A DNA stretch of 21,591 nucleotides from Phycisphaerales bacterium UBA3158 (GTDB taxonomy: Bacteria; Planctomycetota; Phycisphaerae; Phycisphaerales; SM1A02), in NCBI GenBank assembly GCA_002364555.1, contig DEYM01000102.1:1-21591 (forward strand), in the 5' to 3' direction. The notes below the pieces were generated by a model. It saw nothing but the letters and a program-made list of their open reading frames with translations, made no database searches and was not told the origin of the DNA. A program made the position numbers and the translations under genes. This document shows positions 1 through 7,516 of this stretch, one piece after another; the first letter of the stretch is position 1, and each line of letters starts with the position of its first letter.

Positions 1-576
1 GATTATCACGATCAGGCAAACACCATGTACGGTGCATGGGACACGTTCACCCAGGCCAACAATGCCCCCAACTTCGCCGACAATGGTGGGAACATGGGCT
101 TCAACGGTCAGGTATTCAACTTCAGTGGAACGGCATTCATCGCAAGTTCGGGAAACATCTACGATCCCGCAAGCGCGTTGAACATCCACAATTACCTGAC
201 TCTTGAGAATGTCGATATCACCAATGCGCAGGTGAATGTCGCCACCATGGGTGTACTGCCCGATCTTGGCAACGTCATCTTCCAGGCTGTCACTTCAGCC
301 GGTGACACGACCAATCTCGATACCAGCACATACTCCGAGAATTTCCTCAATGAAATTCCCGGCTTTGGTGCCACCACGAATCTGAGCTGGTCGTTCGACC
401 TCTCTGATATCGCCGGTGATGTGACCAGCATCGCATTCATCATGAGTGCAACCGGTTCCAACATGAGTCTCGATGCACTGAGTCTCGACGTCGCTTACGC
501 GACCGTGCCGGCTCCAGGTGCCCTGGCACTTCTGGGCCTCGCAGGCATTGCCGGACGTCGTCGACGTCGCGGCTGA
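1..576 (+). CDS. Secreted PEP-CTERM-type protein, 3' part only
   Basis: The reading frame is open from the first base, so the 5' end lies outside the window; the first in-window ATG (25) is probably internal. About 191 residues are visible. The body is rich in Asn, Thr, Ser and Gly with alternating hydrophobic residues, as in secreted beta-rich proteins. The end is a sorting signal: a VPAPGAL motif, a hydrophobic stretch of about 13 residues, then RRRRRG before the stop. In the PEP-CTERM family this tail is recognised by an exosortase, which processes and anchors the protein outside the inner membrane; the VPAPG variant is common in Phycisphaerae. No catalytic domain is recognisable. An intrinsic terminator follows 40 bases downstream. 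Export is a strong inference from the tail; the function of the body is unknown. Confidence 0.85.
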   Translation, partial: DYHDQANTMYGAWDTFTQANNAPNFADNGGNMGFNGQVFNFSGTAFIASSGNIYDPASALNIHNYLTLENVDITNAQVNVATMGVLPDLGNVIFQAVTSAGDTTNLDTSTYSENFLNEIPGFGATTNLSWSFDLSDIAGDVTSIAFIMSATGSNMSLDALSLDVAYATVPAPGALALLGLAGIAGRRRRRG

Positions 577-614
577 TTCAATTCCACCATGGTTTGAATC
601 CGAAGCATGCACTC

Positions 615-656
615 CAGTCCCGCAGGACCATCCGGTTCTGCGGGACTGTCTTTTTT
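615..656 (+). terminator. Intrinsic terminator after the PEP-CTERM gene
   Basis: An 11-bp perfect stem (CAGTCCCGCAG at 615-625 with CTGCGGGACTG at 638-648) encloses a 12-base loop and is followed by a T-rich run (TCTTTTTT, 649-656). It lies 38 bases after the stop codon of the plus-strand gene. On the other strand no T-run follows the stem, so it should act only on plus-strand transcription. Confidence 0.9.
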
Positions 657-677
657 GCTTCAAGAATTCGCGGCTTC

Positions 678-1793
678 TCAGGCCAGAAGCGAGATCAGCG
701 TGACGATGGCGGTCAGCATGATCACGACGGTGAGTCCAGCGAGGATCGCCGCCTTGGGATGCTCGATTGCCAAGGTCCTGACATCCTCCGAGAGCGAAGA
801 GGGCAACTGGGGGATGTCGCCCCCGGCAATCTTCTGGAGATCCCTGAGCATGGCGTCAGATGAGCTGTAGCGGACGTCGGGATCGTGAGCGTGACTTCTG
901 GCGATGATCTGCTGCAAAGCATCGATCGACTCTTGAGAGGAGCCTTCCAGCTCTTCTCTGAAGAGCCATTGGAAAATACCGCCCAGCGAGTAGAGATCGA
1001 CTCTGGCATCAAGCCTCGACCAAGGAATGTCCATGCTTTCAGGTGCTCGGCAGGCGAGTCCCTCGTGTGGCGTGGCCAGATGATGTCTGAGGAGCCTGGG
1101 AAGACCGATGGCATCGATGGAGGGATGGCCCAGATCATCGATGAGGATGCGTTCTGGATGGAGATCGCCGTCGAGAATCGCTCTTCGGTGACTGAATGCG
1201 ACGGATTCCACAAGTCGAATCGCCACGTTCAATTTCTGTTCGTGGGATGGATTCTGCTCTTCGGTCCACTGGACCAGATTGGGTTTTCTGGTGGCAGTGG
1301 TGACGATGAAGGCGCGAGGACCCGTTCCGAGGATCGCGGTTCCGATCTCAAGCAGGGGTTCGATGCCGGGATGTTCCAGTCGGGTCATGGTCTCGGCGTC
1401 GATTCGGACGCGTCTGACATCGCTGTTGTCCAGTTCAGGCGTGAGAACTCGAAGAATGACTCTTTCCCGTGACCCTTCGGTCTCCGCCAGGAAGCAATCC
1501 TCGTCGGTGCCCTCCAGACGCTCGAGCAACCTGAAGTTGCCAAGCAGGTCGCCGGCTCCGGGTGCCGCTATGGATCCCTCCTCGGGTTCGCCAGCCGACA
1601 ACGTATGGGATGGATCGGCCGATGAGAGCGCCTTCTCAGTCGAGCCGTACTGGCTCAGCAACAGGCTCACTTCCGATTTCAACGCATCATCATCCCCACA
1701 CGACTCGAACAGGAAATGCGCCCGTCGTTCCGCGGGCAGATCCAGCGCCTTGCTGAAGATGCGATCGGCTTGTTGTTGCGTATCCTGTTTCAC
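678..1793 (-). CDS. Membrane-anchored Ser/Thr kinase-like protein, probable pseudokinase
   Basis: Numbering is from the GTG at 1793 (371 residues). The N-terminus resembles the helical leader of planctomycete Ser/Thr kinases (ADRIFSKALDLPAERR, then a Cys-Gly-Asp-Asp segment and LLSQY). A kinase fold is suggested by APE (about 250-252) and VDLYSLG (about 265-271). The catalytic elements are degenerate: no glycine-rich loop before residue 110, ILRVL where the VAIK lysine should be, DGDLHPER (about 208-215) in place of HRDLKPxN, and AIG (about 228-230) in place of DFG. The last 24 residues are a membrane segment, so the domain should face the cytoplasm. The GTG is preferred because GAGGGG lies 6 bases upstream; ATGs at 1811 and 1844 are alternatives without a clear Shine-Dalgarno. 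It follows the YceI gene on the same strand. The likely role is scaffolding or regulation rather than phosphotransfer, which is inference. Confidence 0.75.
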   Translation of the reverse strand: MKQDTQQQADRIFSKALDLPAERRAHFLFESCGDDDALKSEVSLLLSQYGSTEKALSSADPSHTLSAGEPEEGSIAAPGAGDLLGNFRLLERLEGTDEDCFLAETEGSRERVILRVLTPELDNSDVRRVRIDAETMTRLEHPGIEPLLEIGTAILGTGPRAFIVTTATRKPNLVQWTEEQNPSHEQKLNVAIRLVESVAFSHRRAILDGDLHPERILIDDLGHPSIDAIGLPRLLRHHLATPHEGLACRAPESMDIPWSRLDARVDLYSLGGIFQWLFREELEGSSQESIDALQQIIARSHAHDPDVRYSSSDAMLRDLQKIAGGDIPQLPSSLSEDVRTLAIEHPKAAILAGLTVVIMLTAIVTLISLLA

Positions 1794-1799
1794 GGTGGT

Positions 1800-1805
1800 C
1801 CCCTC
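1800..1805 (-). promoter_or_regulatory. Shine-Dalgarno-like site supporting a GTG start
   Basis: Read on the minus strand the sequence is GAGGGG, 6 bases before the GTG at 1793. The upstream in-frame ATGs at 1811 and 1844 have no such sequence, so this site favours the shorter kinase-like protein. Confidence 0.4.
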
Positions 1806-1956
1806 GAACATCCGGGAAGTTAGATCATCGGTTGCCAGTGGCATCAGAATACCACGACGAATGACGGCAACTACGGTCGATGCAGCCAGAAAAGTCCATG
1901 TTCCCCGAGAATCAACACGGGGGCCGCGATTCACGGCAGACAGCAGTGGTCCGCCG

Positions 1957-2592
1957 CTACTGCTTGATGGTCTCCAGCGAAACGATGATTCTGACCGTGT
2001 CACCCAGCGAGCCGCGTTCAACGCCCCAGTTCATGCCGTGTTCGCTTCGCTTGATCGTGAAGGTGGCTTCGAATCCGCTGCGAAGGCCGCGACCCAGGTC
2101 GGCTGTTCCGACTCGTTCCAGCTTCACGTTGACGGGCTTGGTCTTGCCCAGCAGAGTCAGTTCACCGGTCATGACCCACATGTTCTCGCCATCGGGCGTG
2201 CACCCCGTGCTCTTGAATGTCATGTTCGGGAATTCCGGTTCATTGAAGAAGTCGGCATTGCGGAGATGCTTGTCGAGATTGCTGTTTCCCGAGTCGACGC
2301 TGCTGATTGGAATGGTGATGTCGAACTCGGGACAGGCCTGCCCGGTATGGTCCCACTTGACCTCTCCACTGGGCTCGTTGAATCGTCCCCAGAAGGCGCC
2401 CGCGCCCATGTGCGTCACACGGAAGAGTGCGGTGCTGTGAACGGTGTCCACCTTCCAGGTGGATGGCCCATCGGCAGTCGTCGGTGTTGGTGACTCATCC
2501 TGGGCGGCAAGGCCACCGGCGATGATGGCGAAGCAGACAAGCGCGGCGACTGATGACAGCCATGCGATTCTTGATGTTCTGAGCATGTTCAT
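1957..2592 (-). CDS. YceI-family periplasmic protein
   Basis: The protein has 211 residues. An N-terminal signal peptide (hydrophobic run ending near GGLAAQ, about residue 31) directs it to the periplasm. The rest matches the YceI lipocalin-like beta-barrel: WKVDTVHSTALFRVTHMG near the start, a conserved acidic segment after SSVDSGN, HLRNADFFN…FPNMTFKST in the middle, and GELTLLGKTKPVNV before the final strands. YceI proteins bind isoprenoid or other amphiphilic ligands in the barrel, and length and motif order are typical. The start at 2592 is chosen because AAAGGA lies 7 bases upstream; an in-frame ATG at 2619 would place extra polar residues before the signal peptide. The kinase-like gene follows on the same strand after about 160 bases. 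The ligand cannot be predicted. Confidence 0.92.
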   Translation of the reverse strand: MNMLRTSRIAWLSSVAALVCFAIIAGGLAAQDESPTPTTADGPSTWKVDTVHSTALFRVTHMGAGAFWGRFNEPSGEVKWDHTGQACPEFDITIPISSVDSGNSNLDKHLRNADFFNEPEFPNMTFKSTGCTPDGENMWVMTGELTLLGKTKPVNVKLERVGTADLGRGLRSGFEATFTIKRSEHGMNWGVERGSLGDTVRIIVSLETIKQ

Positions 2593-2599
2593 GGTCCGA

Positions 2600-2605
2600 T
2601 CCTTT
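2600..2605 (-). promoter_or_regulatory. Shine-Dalgarno site of the YceI gene
   Basis: Read on the minus strand the sequence is AAAGGA, 7 bases before the ATG at 2592. It decides between this start and the upstream in-frame ATG at 2619. Confidence 0.5.
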
Positions 2606-3053
2606 GGTTGATGGTGCATTCGGGGGGCGACTGTCGATGAACAGTCATGAAACGGGGTGTCGAGATTTTAAGGACTGATGGTCAGTCGAAGGCATGAGTC
2701 CCATAGAAACATCACGGTAGTCTTTCCTGAAGGGGCGAGGAGCGTGCTCGATCGCAGCAGCTGTCTGGAAATCGTCGATGCATCGGCCCTCATCGTCCTT
2801 GTTTTCGTCCGGTTTCCCGATATCGGACCATTTGCGAACAAATGACCCCCAAGGGGGGGTATTCAAAGGTGGAGTGCCATCGCTTCCGATTGAATCACCT
2901 GTGAGGATCAGACTGGAAAAACCTGATTCACTGATCCGCAAAGCGGTGAATTTGCTCCTTCACACTCGAATTGGCCAATTGAGTCTGTCATACTCTTACG
3001 ATCGGTCCCCCACACCAACATGGCGGCAAGCCTAGATCGGTAAATCACTTCTG
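2606..3053. other. Divergent intergenic region
   Basis: About 450 bases separate the divergently read YceI and beta-helix genes. Open frames on both strands here give low-complexity, domain-free translations and are not believable. The stretch should hold both promoters. The clearest element is a perfect 12-bp palindrome, AATTGGCCAATT, at 2969-2980. A C-run facing a G-run (CCCCC AA GGGGGGG, about 2845-2858) could form a short hairpin. A CATACT hexamer at about 2989-2994 is a possible -10 for the plus-strand gene, without a convincing -35. Confidence 0.5.
2969..2980. promoter_or_regulatory. Perfect 12-bp palindrome, possible operator
   Basis: AATTGGCCAATT reads identically on both strands. 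It lies 73 bases before the ATG of the beta-helix gene and just upstream of a possible -10 hexamer, where a dimeric regulator could bind. No regulator gene is adjacent, so the role is inferred from position and symmetry only. Confidence 0.3.
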
Positions 3054-4130
3054 ATGTCGACGTCATTGATCCGTTCCATCTCACTTCTGCTGCTGGTATT
3101 GAGTCCAGCGACTCTCCTTGCTCAGCAGGTGAGGGTGCCCGAGCAATGGCCCACCATCCAGGAGGCCGTGGATCAGGCTTCGCCGGGAGATGTGATCTCG
3201 GTCGGGCCGGGCATCTGGAATCAGGCCATCGATCTCAAGGGTAAGCCGATCACCTTGACTGGCAGAGAAGGTGCGACCAAGACGATCCTCGATGGACACG
3301 ATCTGGGCAGGAGCATCATTCGGTGCGCGACTCAAGAGAAGGCTTCCACGATCATCGAGGGTTTCACGATCATCAATGGAACCGGTGATCAGGAGTTGTA
3401 CGGCAAGAAATCCGCTGTCGGCGGGGGCATCGTCATTCTGGGTGCATCCCCGATCATCCGGAACTGCGTCTTCAAGAAGAACACCGTGAATTACGAGGGC
3501 GGTGCCGTCTACATGGCTCGCGACTCGAGTCCGGTCTTCGACTCATGCATCTTTCTCGAGAACGGTGCTGAAAAGGGGGGCGCCGTCTTCGGTGTCCAGA
3601 GCAAGCCGACATTCCAGCGATGTGTCTTCGAGAACAATGAAGGTCGCTACAGCGGTGGAGCCATCTACAACTCCGATGCTCAGGTCAGCAGTTTCGACGA
3701 CTGTCATTTCGTCAGAAACCGTGCCAGCTACTACGGTGGGGGCATCTACGAATACGGCAGTTCCGGGAAACTCAAGAACTGCACCTTCGATCGCAATCGG
3801 GCGACCTACAAGGGTGGTGCCGTATGCAACGGATATCGTGGAAAGAGCGAGCTGGTCGATTGTCGTTTTCTCTCCAACTATGACGATGTCGCTGGCGGCA
3901 ATGCGCCCCACATGACCGTCATCGCGCCGGAGGGAGCCTGCATTCTCACCGATGGCTCGTGTCTGAACGTCACTCGTCAATCATGTGATGATGCCGCCGG
4001 CGTCTATCGGGGCAATGGAATCGACTGCAGCAGCCAGCCGAAGACCCGGATGGCCAGAAGCAACGATCTCAATCGTGATGGCCGCATCGACGATCGAGAT
4101 GCCCTGATGCTGCTTCTGCTCTGGCGATAG
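3054..4130 (+). CDS. Secreted right-handed beta-helix protein with Cys-motif and dockerin-like tail
   Basis: The protein has 358 residues. Residues 1-23 are a signal peptide ending in LLAQ. The segment QWPTIQEAVDQASPGDVISV (about 31-50) is the usual opening of pectate-lyase-like beta-helices. Residues 123-280 hold six coils that each begin with a Gly-Gly pair (positions 123, 149, 175, 201, 228, 254; spacing 26-27) and carry a Cys in the second strand (138, 164, 190, 217, 243, 270), resembling polymorphic outer-membrane-protein repeats. Residues about 294-325 form a GAC…DGSC…C…C module known from planctomycete secreted proteins. The tail DLNRDGRIDDRDALMLL (338-354) is one dockerin/EF-hand-like loop. 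No catalytic residues of a polysaccharide lyase stand out, so a surface or adhesion role is as likely as an enzyme. It converges on eboF with 2 bases between stop codons. Confidence 0.88.
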   Translation: MSTSLIRSISLLLLVLSPATLLAQQVRVPEQWPTIQEAVDQASPGDVISVGPGIWNQAIDLKGKPITLTGREGATKTILDGHDLGRSIIRCATQEKASTIIEGFTIINGTGDQELYGKKSAVGGGIVILGASPIIRNCVFKKNTVNYEGGAVYMARDSSPVFDSCIFLENGAEKGGAVFGVQSKPTFQRCVFENNEGRYSGGAIYNSDAQVSSFDDCHFVRNRASYYGGGIYEYGSSGKLKNCTFDRNRATYKGGAVCNGYRGKSELVDCRFLSNYDDVAGGNAPHMTVIAPEGACILTDGSCLNVTRQSCDDAAGVYRGNGIDCSSQPKTRMARSNDLNRDGRIDDRDALMLLLLWR

Positions 4131-4132
4131 TC

Positions 4133-5518
4133 TCACGAGTCCCTGAAGAGTTCCTGCAGGACGATGTCGTGAACGGCGGTGCATGGAATCTGTTCGGGAA
4201 GATCCTCATGGCCTTCCCTGATGATGATGCCGTCGCTTCCGGGGCCGTTCAGACCATGTGACCCACCGACCACATTCGTTTCAAGTCCGATGGCATCCAT
4301 CAATGTCCGCTGCCCAAGCTTCTTCGCGAGCAGCTTGAGGATCAGGCGTGGTTTGCTGCCTTTCCATCCAGGTGCGAAGAACAGTTCTCTCGGGTCGTAT
4401 CCTGGCTTTCGGTGTATGTCGACGGTCCGTGCGAAGTCCGGTGCCCTGTTTTCATCAAGCCAGTAGTCCCATGTGAACCAGTGGTCCTCCTCCGAGAGCA
4501 GGACGAGATCCCCTGAACGTGGATGATCCAGACCCGCCCGTCGCCGTCCTTCCAGATCGAGGACGCAAGCAACGCCGTCGAGCTCGCTCAGGAGAGCCGA
4601 GACCTCCTCGAGTCGATTCCGATCCTGCACGTAGACATGGGCTATCTGATGATCCGCGACGGCAAAGGCATCACTACCTCCCGGATCGAGCATGTCCAGG
4701 CCCAGCTCCTCCCTGACTCGAAGCAGGCCAGCTTTCCTCAGAGCCTTGTTGGGATGAACGGCGTCCTTGACGGATGTGATTCCGTATTCACTGACGATCA
4801 CGATACGGCGACCATCCTGCTGCAGCTTGTCGATCAGATCACCGGCGACCTCGTCGATCTCGGTCATGGCCCGGCTGCTGAGTGGGTGGTCGGGCCCATG
4901 TCGCTGGAGGTCGTAGTCGAGATGCGGCAGGTAGACCATGAGTAGATCGGGTGCGTGACGATCGTGGACGATGGCCGCGGACTCGGCGATCCACCTGCTC
5001 GATGCGATACTGGCGGTCGGTCCCCAGAAGTTGAACAGCGGGAATCGCCCCAGTCTCGACTGGAGTCGATCCCTCAGCTCGGGTGGATCGGTGTAGATGT
5101 CCGGGATCTTGCGTCCATCCGATGGATACATCGGTCGTGGAGTGATCGTGATGTCCGTGTCCGCGTGCATCGCATGCCACCAGAAGCAGTTGGCGACCGT
5201 GAATCCCGGAGCACGATGTCTTGCGGCATGCCAGACCTTCTCACCCTGGACAAGATGATTGGACTGTTTCCAGAATCGGATTTCCGACTGATCACGCTCA
5301 TACCAGCCATTGCCGACGATGCCATGCTTCTCGGGAAGGGTTCCCGTCAACATGCTCGATTGAACGCTGCATGTCAGAGCGGGAAGAACAGGATTCAATG
5401 GGCGAACGCAACACGAGGACTTCGCGAACTCGCGAAGTCTGGGCATGCGTTCATCGAGCATGTCGGTGGTCAAGCCGACGATGTTGATCAGTGCGACAGG
5501 CTTTGGTGCATCGGTCAC
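4133..5518 (-). CDS. eboF: EboF-like alkaline-phosphatase/nucleotide-pyrophosphatase superfamily protein
   Basis: The protein has 461 residues with no signal peptide, so it should be cytoplasmic. It belongs to the NPP/alkaline phosphatase superfamily: PALTCSVQSSMLTG (about 46-59) holds the nucleophile position Thr49, followed by HGIVGNGWY (65-73), DLQRHGPD (about 203-210), SEYGI (243-247), ADHQIAHVYV (about 288-297) and GSHG (419-422). The stretches TPRPMYPSDGRK and DIHRKPGYDPRE are hallmarks of the ebo-associated subfamily. Two usual metal-ligand sites are altered: the first Asp is replaced in INIVGL, and SDHG is replaced by SEYG; as far as I recall these are typical of EboF relatives. The start is GTG, one base after the eboC stop, so it is translationally linked to eboC. 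It is the last gene of the cluster. The substrate, probably a phosphorylated ebo intermediate, is unknown. Confidence 0.88.
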   Translation of the reverse strand: MTDAPKPVALINIVGLTTDMLDERMPRLREFAKSSCCVRPLNPVLPALTCSVQSSMLTGTLPEKHGIVGNGWYERDQSEIRFWKQSNHLVQGEKVWHAARHRAPGFTVANCFWWHAMHADTDITITPRPMYPSDGRKIPDIYTDPPELRDRLQSRLGRFPLFNFWGPTASIASSRWIAESAAIVHDRHAPDLLMVYLPHLDYDLQRHGPDHPLSSRAMTEIDEVAGDLIDKLQQDGRRIVIVSEYGITSVKDAVHPNKALRKAGLLRVREELGLDMLDPGGSDAFAVADHQIAHVYVQDRNRLEEVSALLSELDGVACVLDLEGRRRAGLDHPRSGDLVLLSEEDHWFTWDYWLDENRAPDFARTVDIHRKPGYDPRELFFAPGWKGSKPRLILKLLAKKLGQRTLMDAIGLETNVVGGSHGLNGPGSDGIIIREGHEDLPEQIPCTAVHDIVLQELFRDS

Positions 5519-5519
5519 A

Positions 5520-6374
5520 TCAGGTTCCAGGCAGAGGTCGGTGAATGATCGTCACAACGGCGAAACAGCATACGGCAACCATCGCCGGTATCGGTGCATC
5601 GAGAAGTCCCAGCAGAAACGCGTCCAACAGGGAAAAGCCCGCGATTGATCCAAGGACAGCCGGGACAATGCCGGCTGGACGACGCAGCAGGCAGGCCATG
5701 ATCCAGAGTATCTGCAGAAACAGAAGCAGGGCTGTGAGGATCGTCAGTGGCCAGTTCTGGACCTGAATGGCCATCGCGGCCAATACGGCCAATGGCAGAA
5801 GCAGAACAGGCCATCGCATTGGTTTTCCAGTGGACTCTCGTCGGGCGATCAAGGTGATTCCAGCTGTCCAGAGGCCTATGGCGAGCATGGACCAGAGCAG
5901 CCAGGATGCCGAAGGTGCATTCGTGGCCACCAGTGCGGCGGTCAGATACACCATGCAGCGGCACATTGACATGCCGATGACGGCGGCCGGCCAGAACCGA
6001 TGGCAGGCGTCGTACGCCAGGACCAGAGCACTCAGCAGACAGGTCGCGGTCAGGACGGCCGGACCAAGAAAAACCGTCGAGGCGGTCGCGATCAGGATCA
6101 ACGCACCGCCGATCAATCCTGCCGTTCCTCGTCGGATCAGACCGGATGGGATCGGTCTATCGGGTCGATGCAATCGATCCCAGCCGGCATCGAAGACATC
6201 GTTGAGGATCATTCCGCCCAGATAGATGGCAATGACGACGAGTGTGATGAAGATCAGAGGCCAGAGCGTGTCGGTTCCACCACCGATCATCCAGCCGACC
6301 AGGACATTCGAGACGCATGTGGGTGCGTTCGAGATGCGCAGGATGTCCAGCCATGCCCGGATGCGGGATGTCAT
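5520..6374 (-). CDS. eboC: EboC, UbiA-like membrane prenyltransferase
   Basis: The protein has 284 residues and is mostly membrane helices (about eight or nine). The prenyl-diphosphate/Mg2+ motif NDVFDAGWD is at 58-66, followed directly by RPDRPIPSG (about 70-78), both diagnostic of the UbiA superfamily. The second motif region, YDACHRFWPAAVIGMSMCR, is less acidic than in UbiA or MenA. UbiA enzymes transfer a polyprenyl group onto an aromatic or sugar acceptor in the inner membrane; in ebo clusters EboC may attach a lipid carrier to the EboD product, which is a hypothesis. The start at 6374 overlaps the eboE stop as ATGA. An upstream in-frame start at 6404 would add ten residues inside eboE and is unlikely. 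eboF begins one base after its stop. Confidence 0.92.
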   Translation of the reverse strand: MTSRIRAWLDILRISNAPTCVSNVLVGWMIGGGTDTLWPLIFITLVVIAIYLGGMILNDVFDAGWDRLHRPDRPIPSGLIRRGTAGLIGGALILIATASTVFLGPAVLTATCLLSALVLAYDACHRFWPAAVIGMSMCRCMVYLTAALVATNAPSASWLLWSMLAIGLWTAGITLIARRESTGKPMRWPVLLLPLAVLAAMAIQVQNWPLTILTALLLFLQILWIMACLLRRPAGIVPAVLGSIAGFSLLDAFLLGLLDAPIPAMVAVCCFAVVTIIHRPLPGT

Positions 6375-7516
6375 GACGCCGCTTCCACATGTCGACGAGT
6401 CCATCTGATCTCGTCCGCTATGCCAGCGGCCAGTTCCTCAAGGCCGGGTGTCTCGGGCAAGGCGCTCCATGCATAGGTCTCCACTTCCCATTCCGTTATT
6501 TCGGGACGTGATGCCAGAAGCTCGATGGCCTGCTTGAGATCGTCCTGGGTGGTGTGCAGGGATTCGATTCGATCCCTGTGAACGGGAACATGGAAATGGA
6601 CTCTCCAGCAGTCATCGCCCGAGATCGACTCCTCCTCGAGCGCCTCCTCGAGATCCTCGTAGAACGTGATGCCCTGTTGATTTCGAATGGAGACCTGATG
6701 CAGCCATCTCGGTTCGGCGAACAGCCTGAGTCGTTCCATCGAGGCCTCGTCTTCGCCTCTGGCTTCAAGCGCCGTGGAAACCTGGATCTTTCCGATTCCG
6801 ATTCCAGCCGAGTCGTAGTTGGCGATGACATCCTGCTGGGATTCGAACATCACAGAGGCGTGACAGACATCATGACAGACTCGAAGATGACGTCGAACGT
6901 CATCTTCTCTACCTGAAGTCAGCAGTCTGTTCTCGAAGAGATCGACGACATCATCGGATCGCTGAAGAAGGCATCCGGGCTCGGGTTCGAGATCGAGATG
7001 CAGGCAGCAGCCCGTACGGGACTCGATCATGACCAGATGATCGACGGCACGCTGCAGATTGATGACGGCCTCGTCCACGCGGGTGTCGTCGAGATCGGAC
7101 CATCCGATGGGCAGCGTTGAAATTCCGGCTGACGTTCCCGCCGGAACGAGATCGACGAGCAGATCGGCCAGATCGATCGTGTATCGAAGCCGTTCCGGGC
7201 GACTCCAGTCCGGCTGGTAGACGTTGTGCTTCACCCGATCGTCGTGGAAGTTTCCGTAGGGAAAACCATTGAGTGTGAATACCTGCACATTCATGTCTTC
7301 AAGTGATTCTCGAAGGCGTTCCGGTGTCTGTCGACGAGCATCGTCCAGTGATTGCCTGGAGAGCCAGAGGCCCACCGGAAGTGGGGCGTCCTCGGCCAGT
7401 TCGACCTGGATCAGGGAGGCGCATCGACCGAGCGTCTGCAGCATGCTTGACAGATCCGTTCCGGCATGGACGTTGGTGCAGTATCCGATCCGTCTTTCGT
7501 TGATCGGTTCAGTCAT
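6371..7516 (-). CDS. eboE: EboE, xylose-isomerase-like TIM-barrel protein
   Basis: The protein has 381 residues with no signal peptide. It matches the ebo-associated sugar-phosphate isomerase/epimerase-like family, often named metabolite traffic protein EboE. Landmarks in order are GYCTNVHAG (11-19), TLNGFPYGNFH (81-91), KHNVYQPDW (96-104), HLDLEPEPG (173-181), CHDVCHASVMFE (214-225) and HFHVPVH (307-313). The His, Glu and Asp residues in these motifs sit where the divalent-metal ligands of xylose-isomerase-like barrels fall. The ATG lies inside the last codons of eboB (8-base overlap) and the stop overlaps eboC by ATGA, so expression should be coupled. It probably acts on a cyclic or sugar-like intermediate in the cytoplasm; the actual reaction has not been established for this family. 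Confidence 0.93.
   Translation of the reverse strand: MTEPINERRIGYCTNVHAGTDLSSMLQTLGRCASLIQVELAEDAPLPVGLWLSRQSLDDARRQTPERLRESLEDMNVQVFTLNGFPYGNFHDDRVKHNVYQPDWSRPERLRYTIDLADLLVDLVPAGTSAGISTLPIGWSDLDDTRVDEAVINLQRAVDHLVMIESRTGCCLHLDLEPEPGCLLQRSDDVVDLFENRLLTSGREDDVRRHLRVCHDVCHASVMFESQQDVIANYDSAGIGIGKIQVSTALEARGEDEASMERLRLFAEPRWLHQVSIRNQQGITFYEDLEEALEEESISGDDCWRVHFHVPVHRDRIESLHTTQDDLKQAIELLASRPEITEWEVETYAWSALPETPGLEELAAGIADEIRWTRRHVEAAS

Noticed and set aside
1903..1922. CCCCG…CGGGG hairpin between the YceI and kinase-like genes
   Set aside because: Only five base pairs with a 10-base loop and no immediate T-run on the minus strand, so it is not a convincing terminator.
1279..2493. Long plus-strand frame (404 codons) opposite the kinase-like and YceI genes
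   Set aside because: It is the antisense shadow of two recognisable minus-strand proteins; its translation is Ser/Arg-rich without domains.
2778..3035. 85-codon plus-strand frame in the divergent gap
   Set aside because: It runs through the probable promoter of the beta-helix gene and shows no protein-like pattern.
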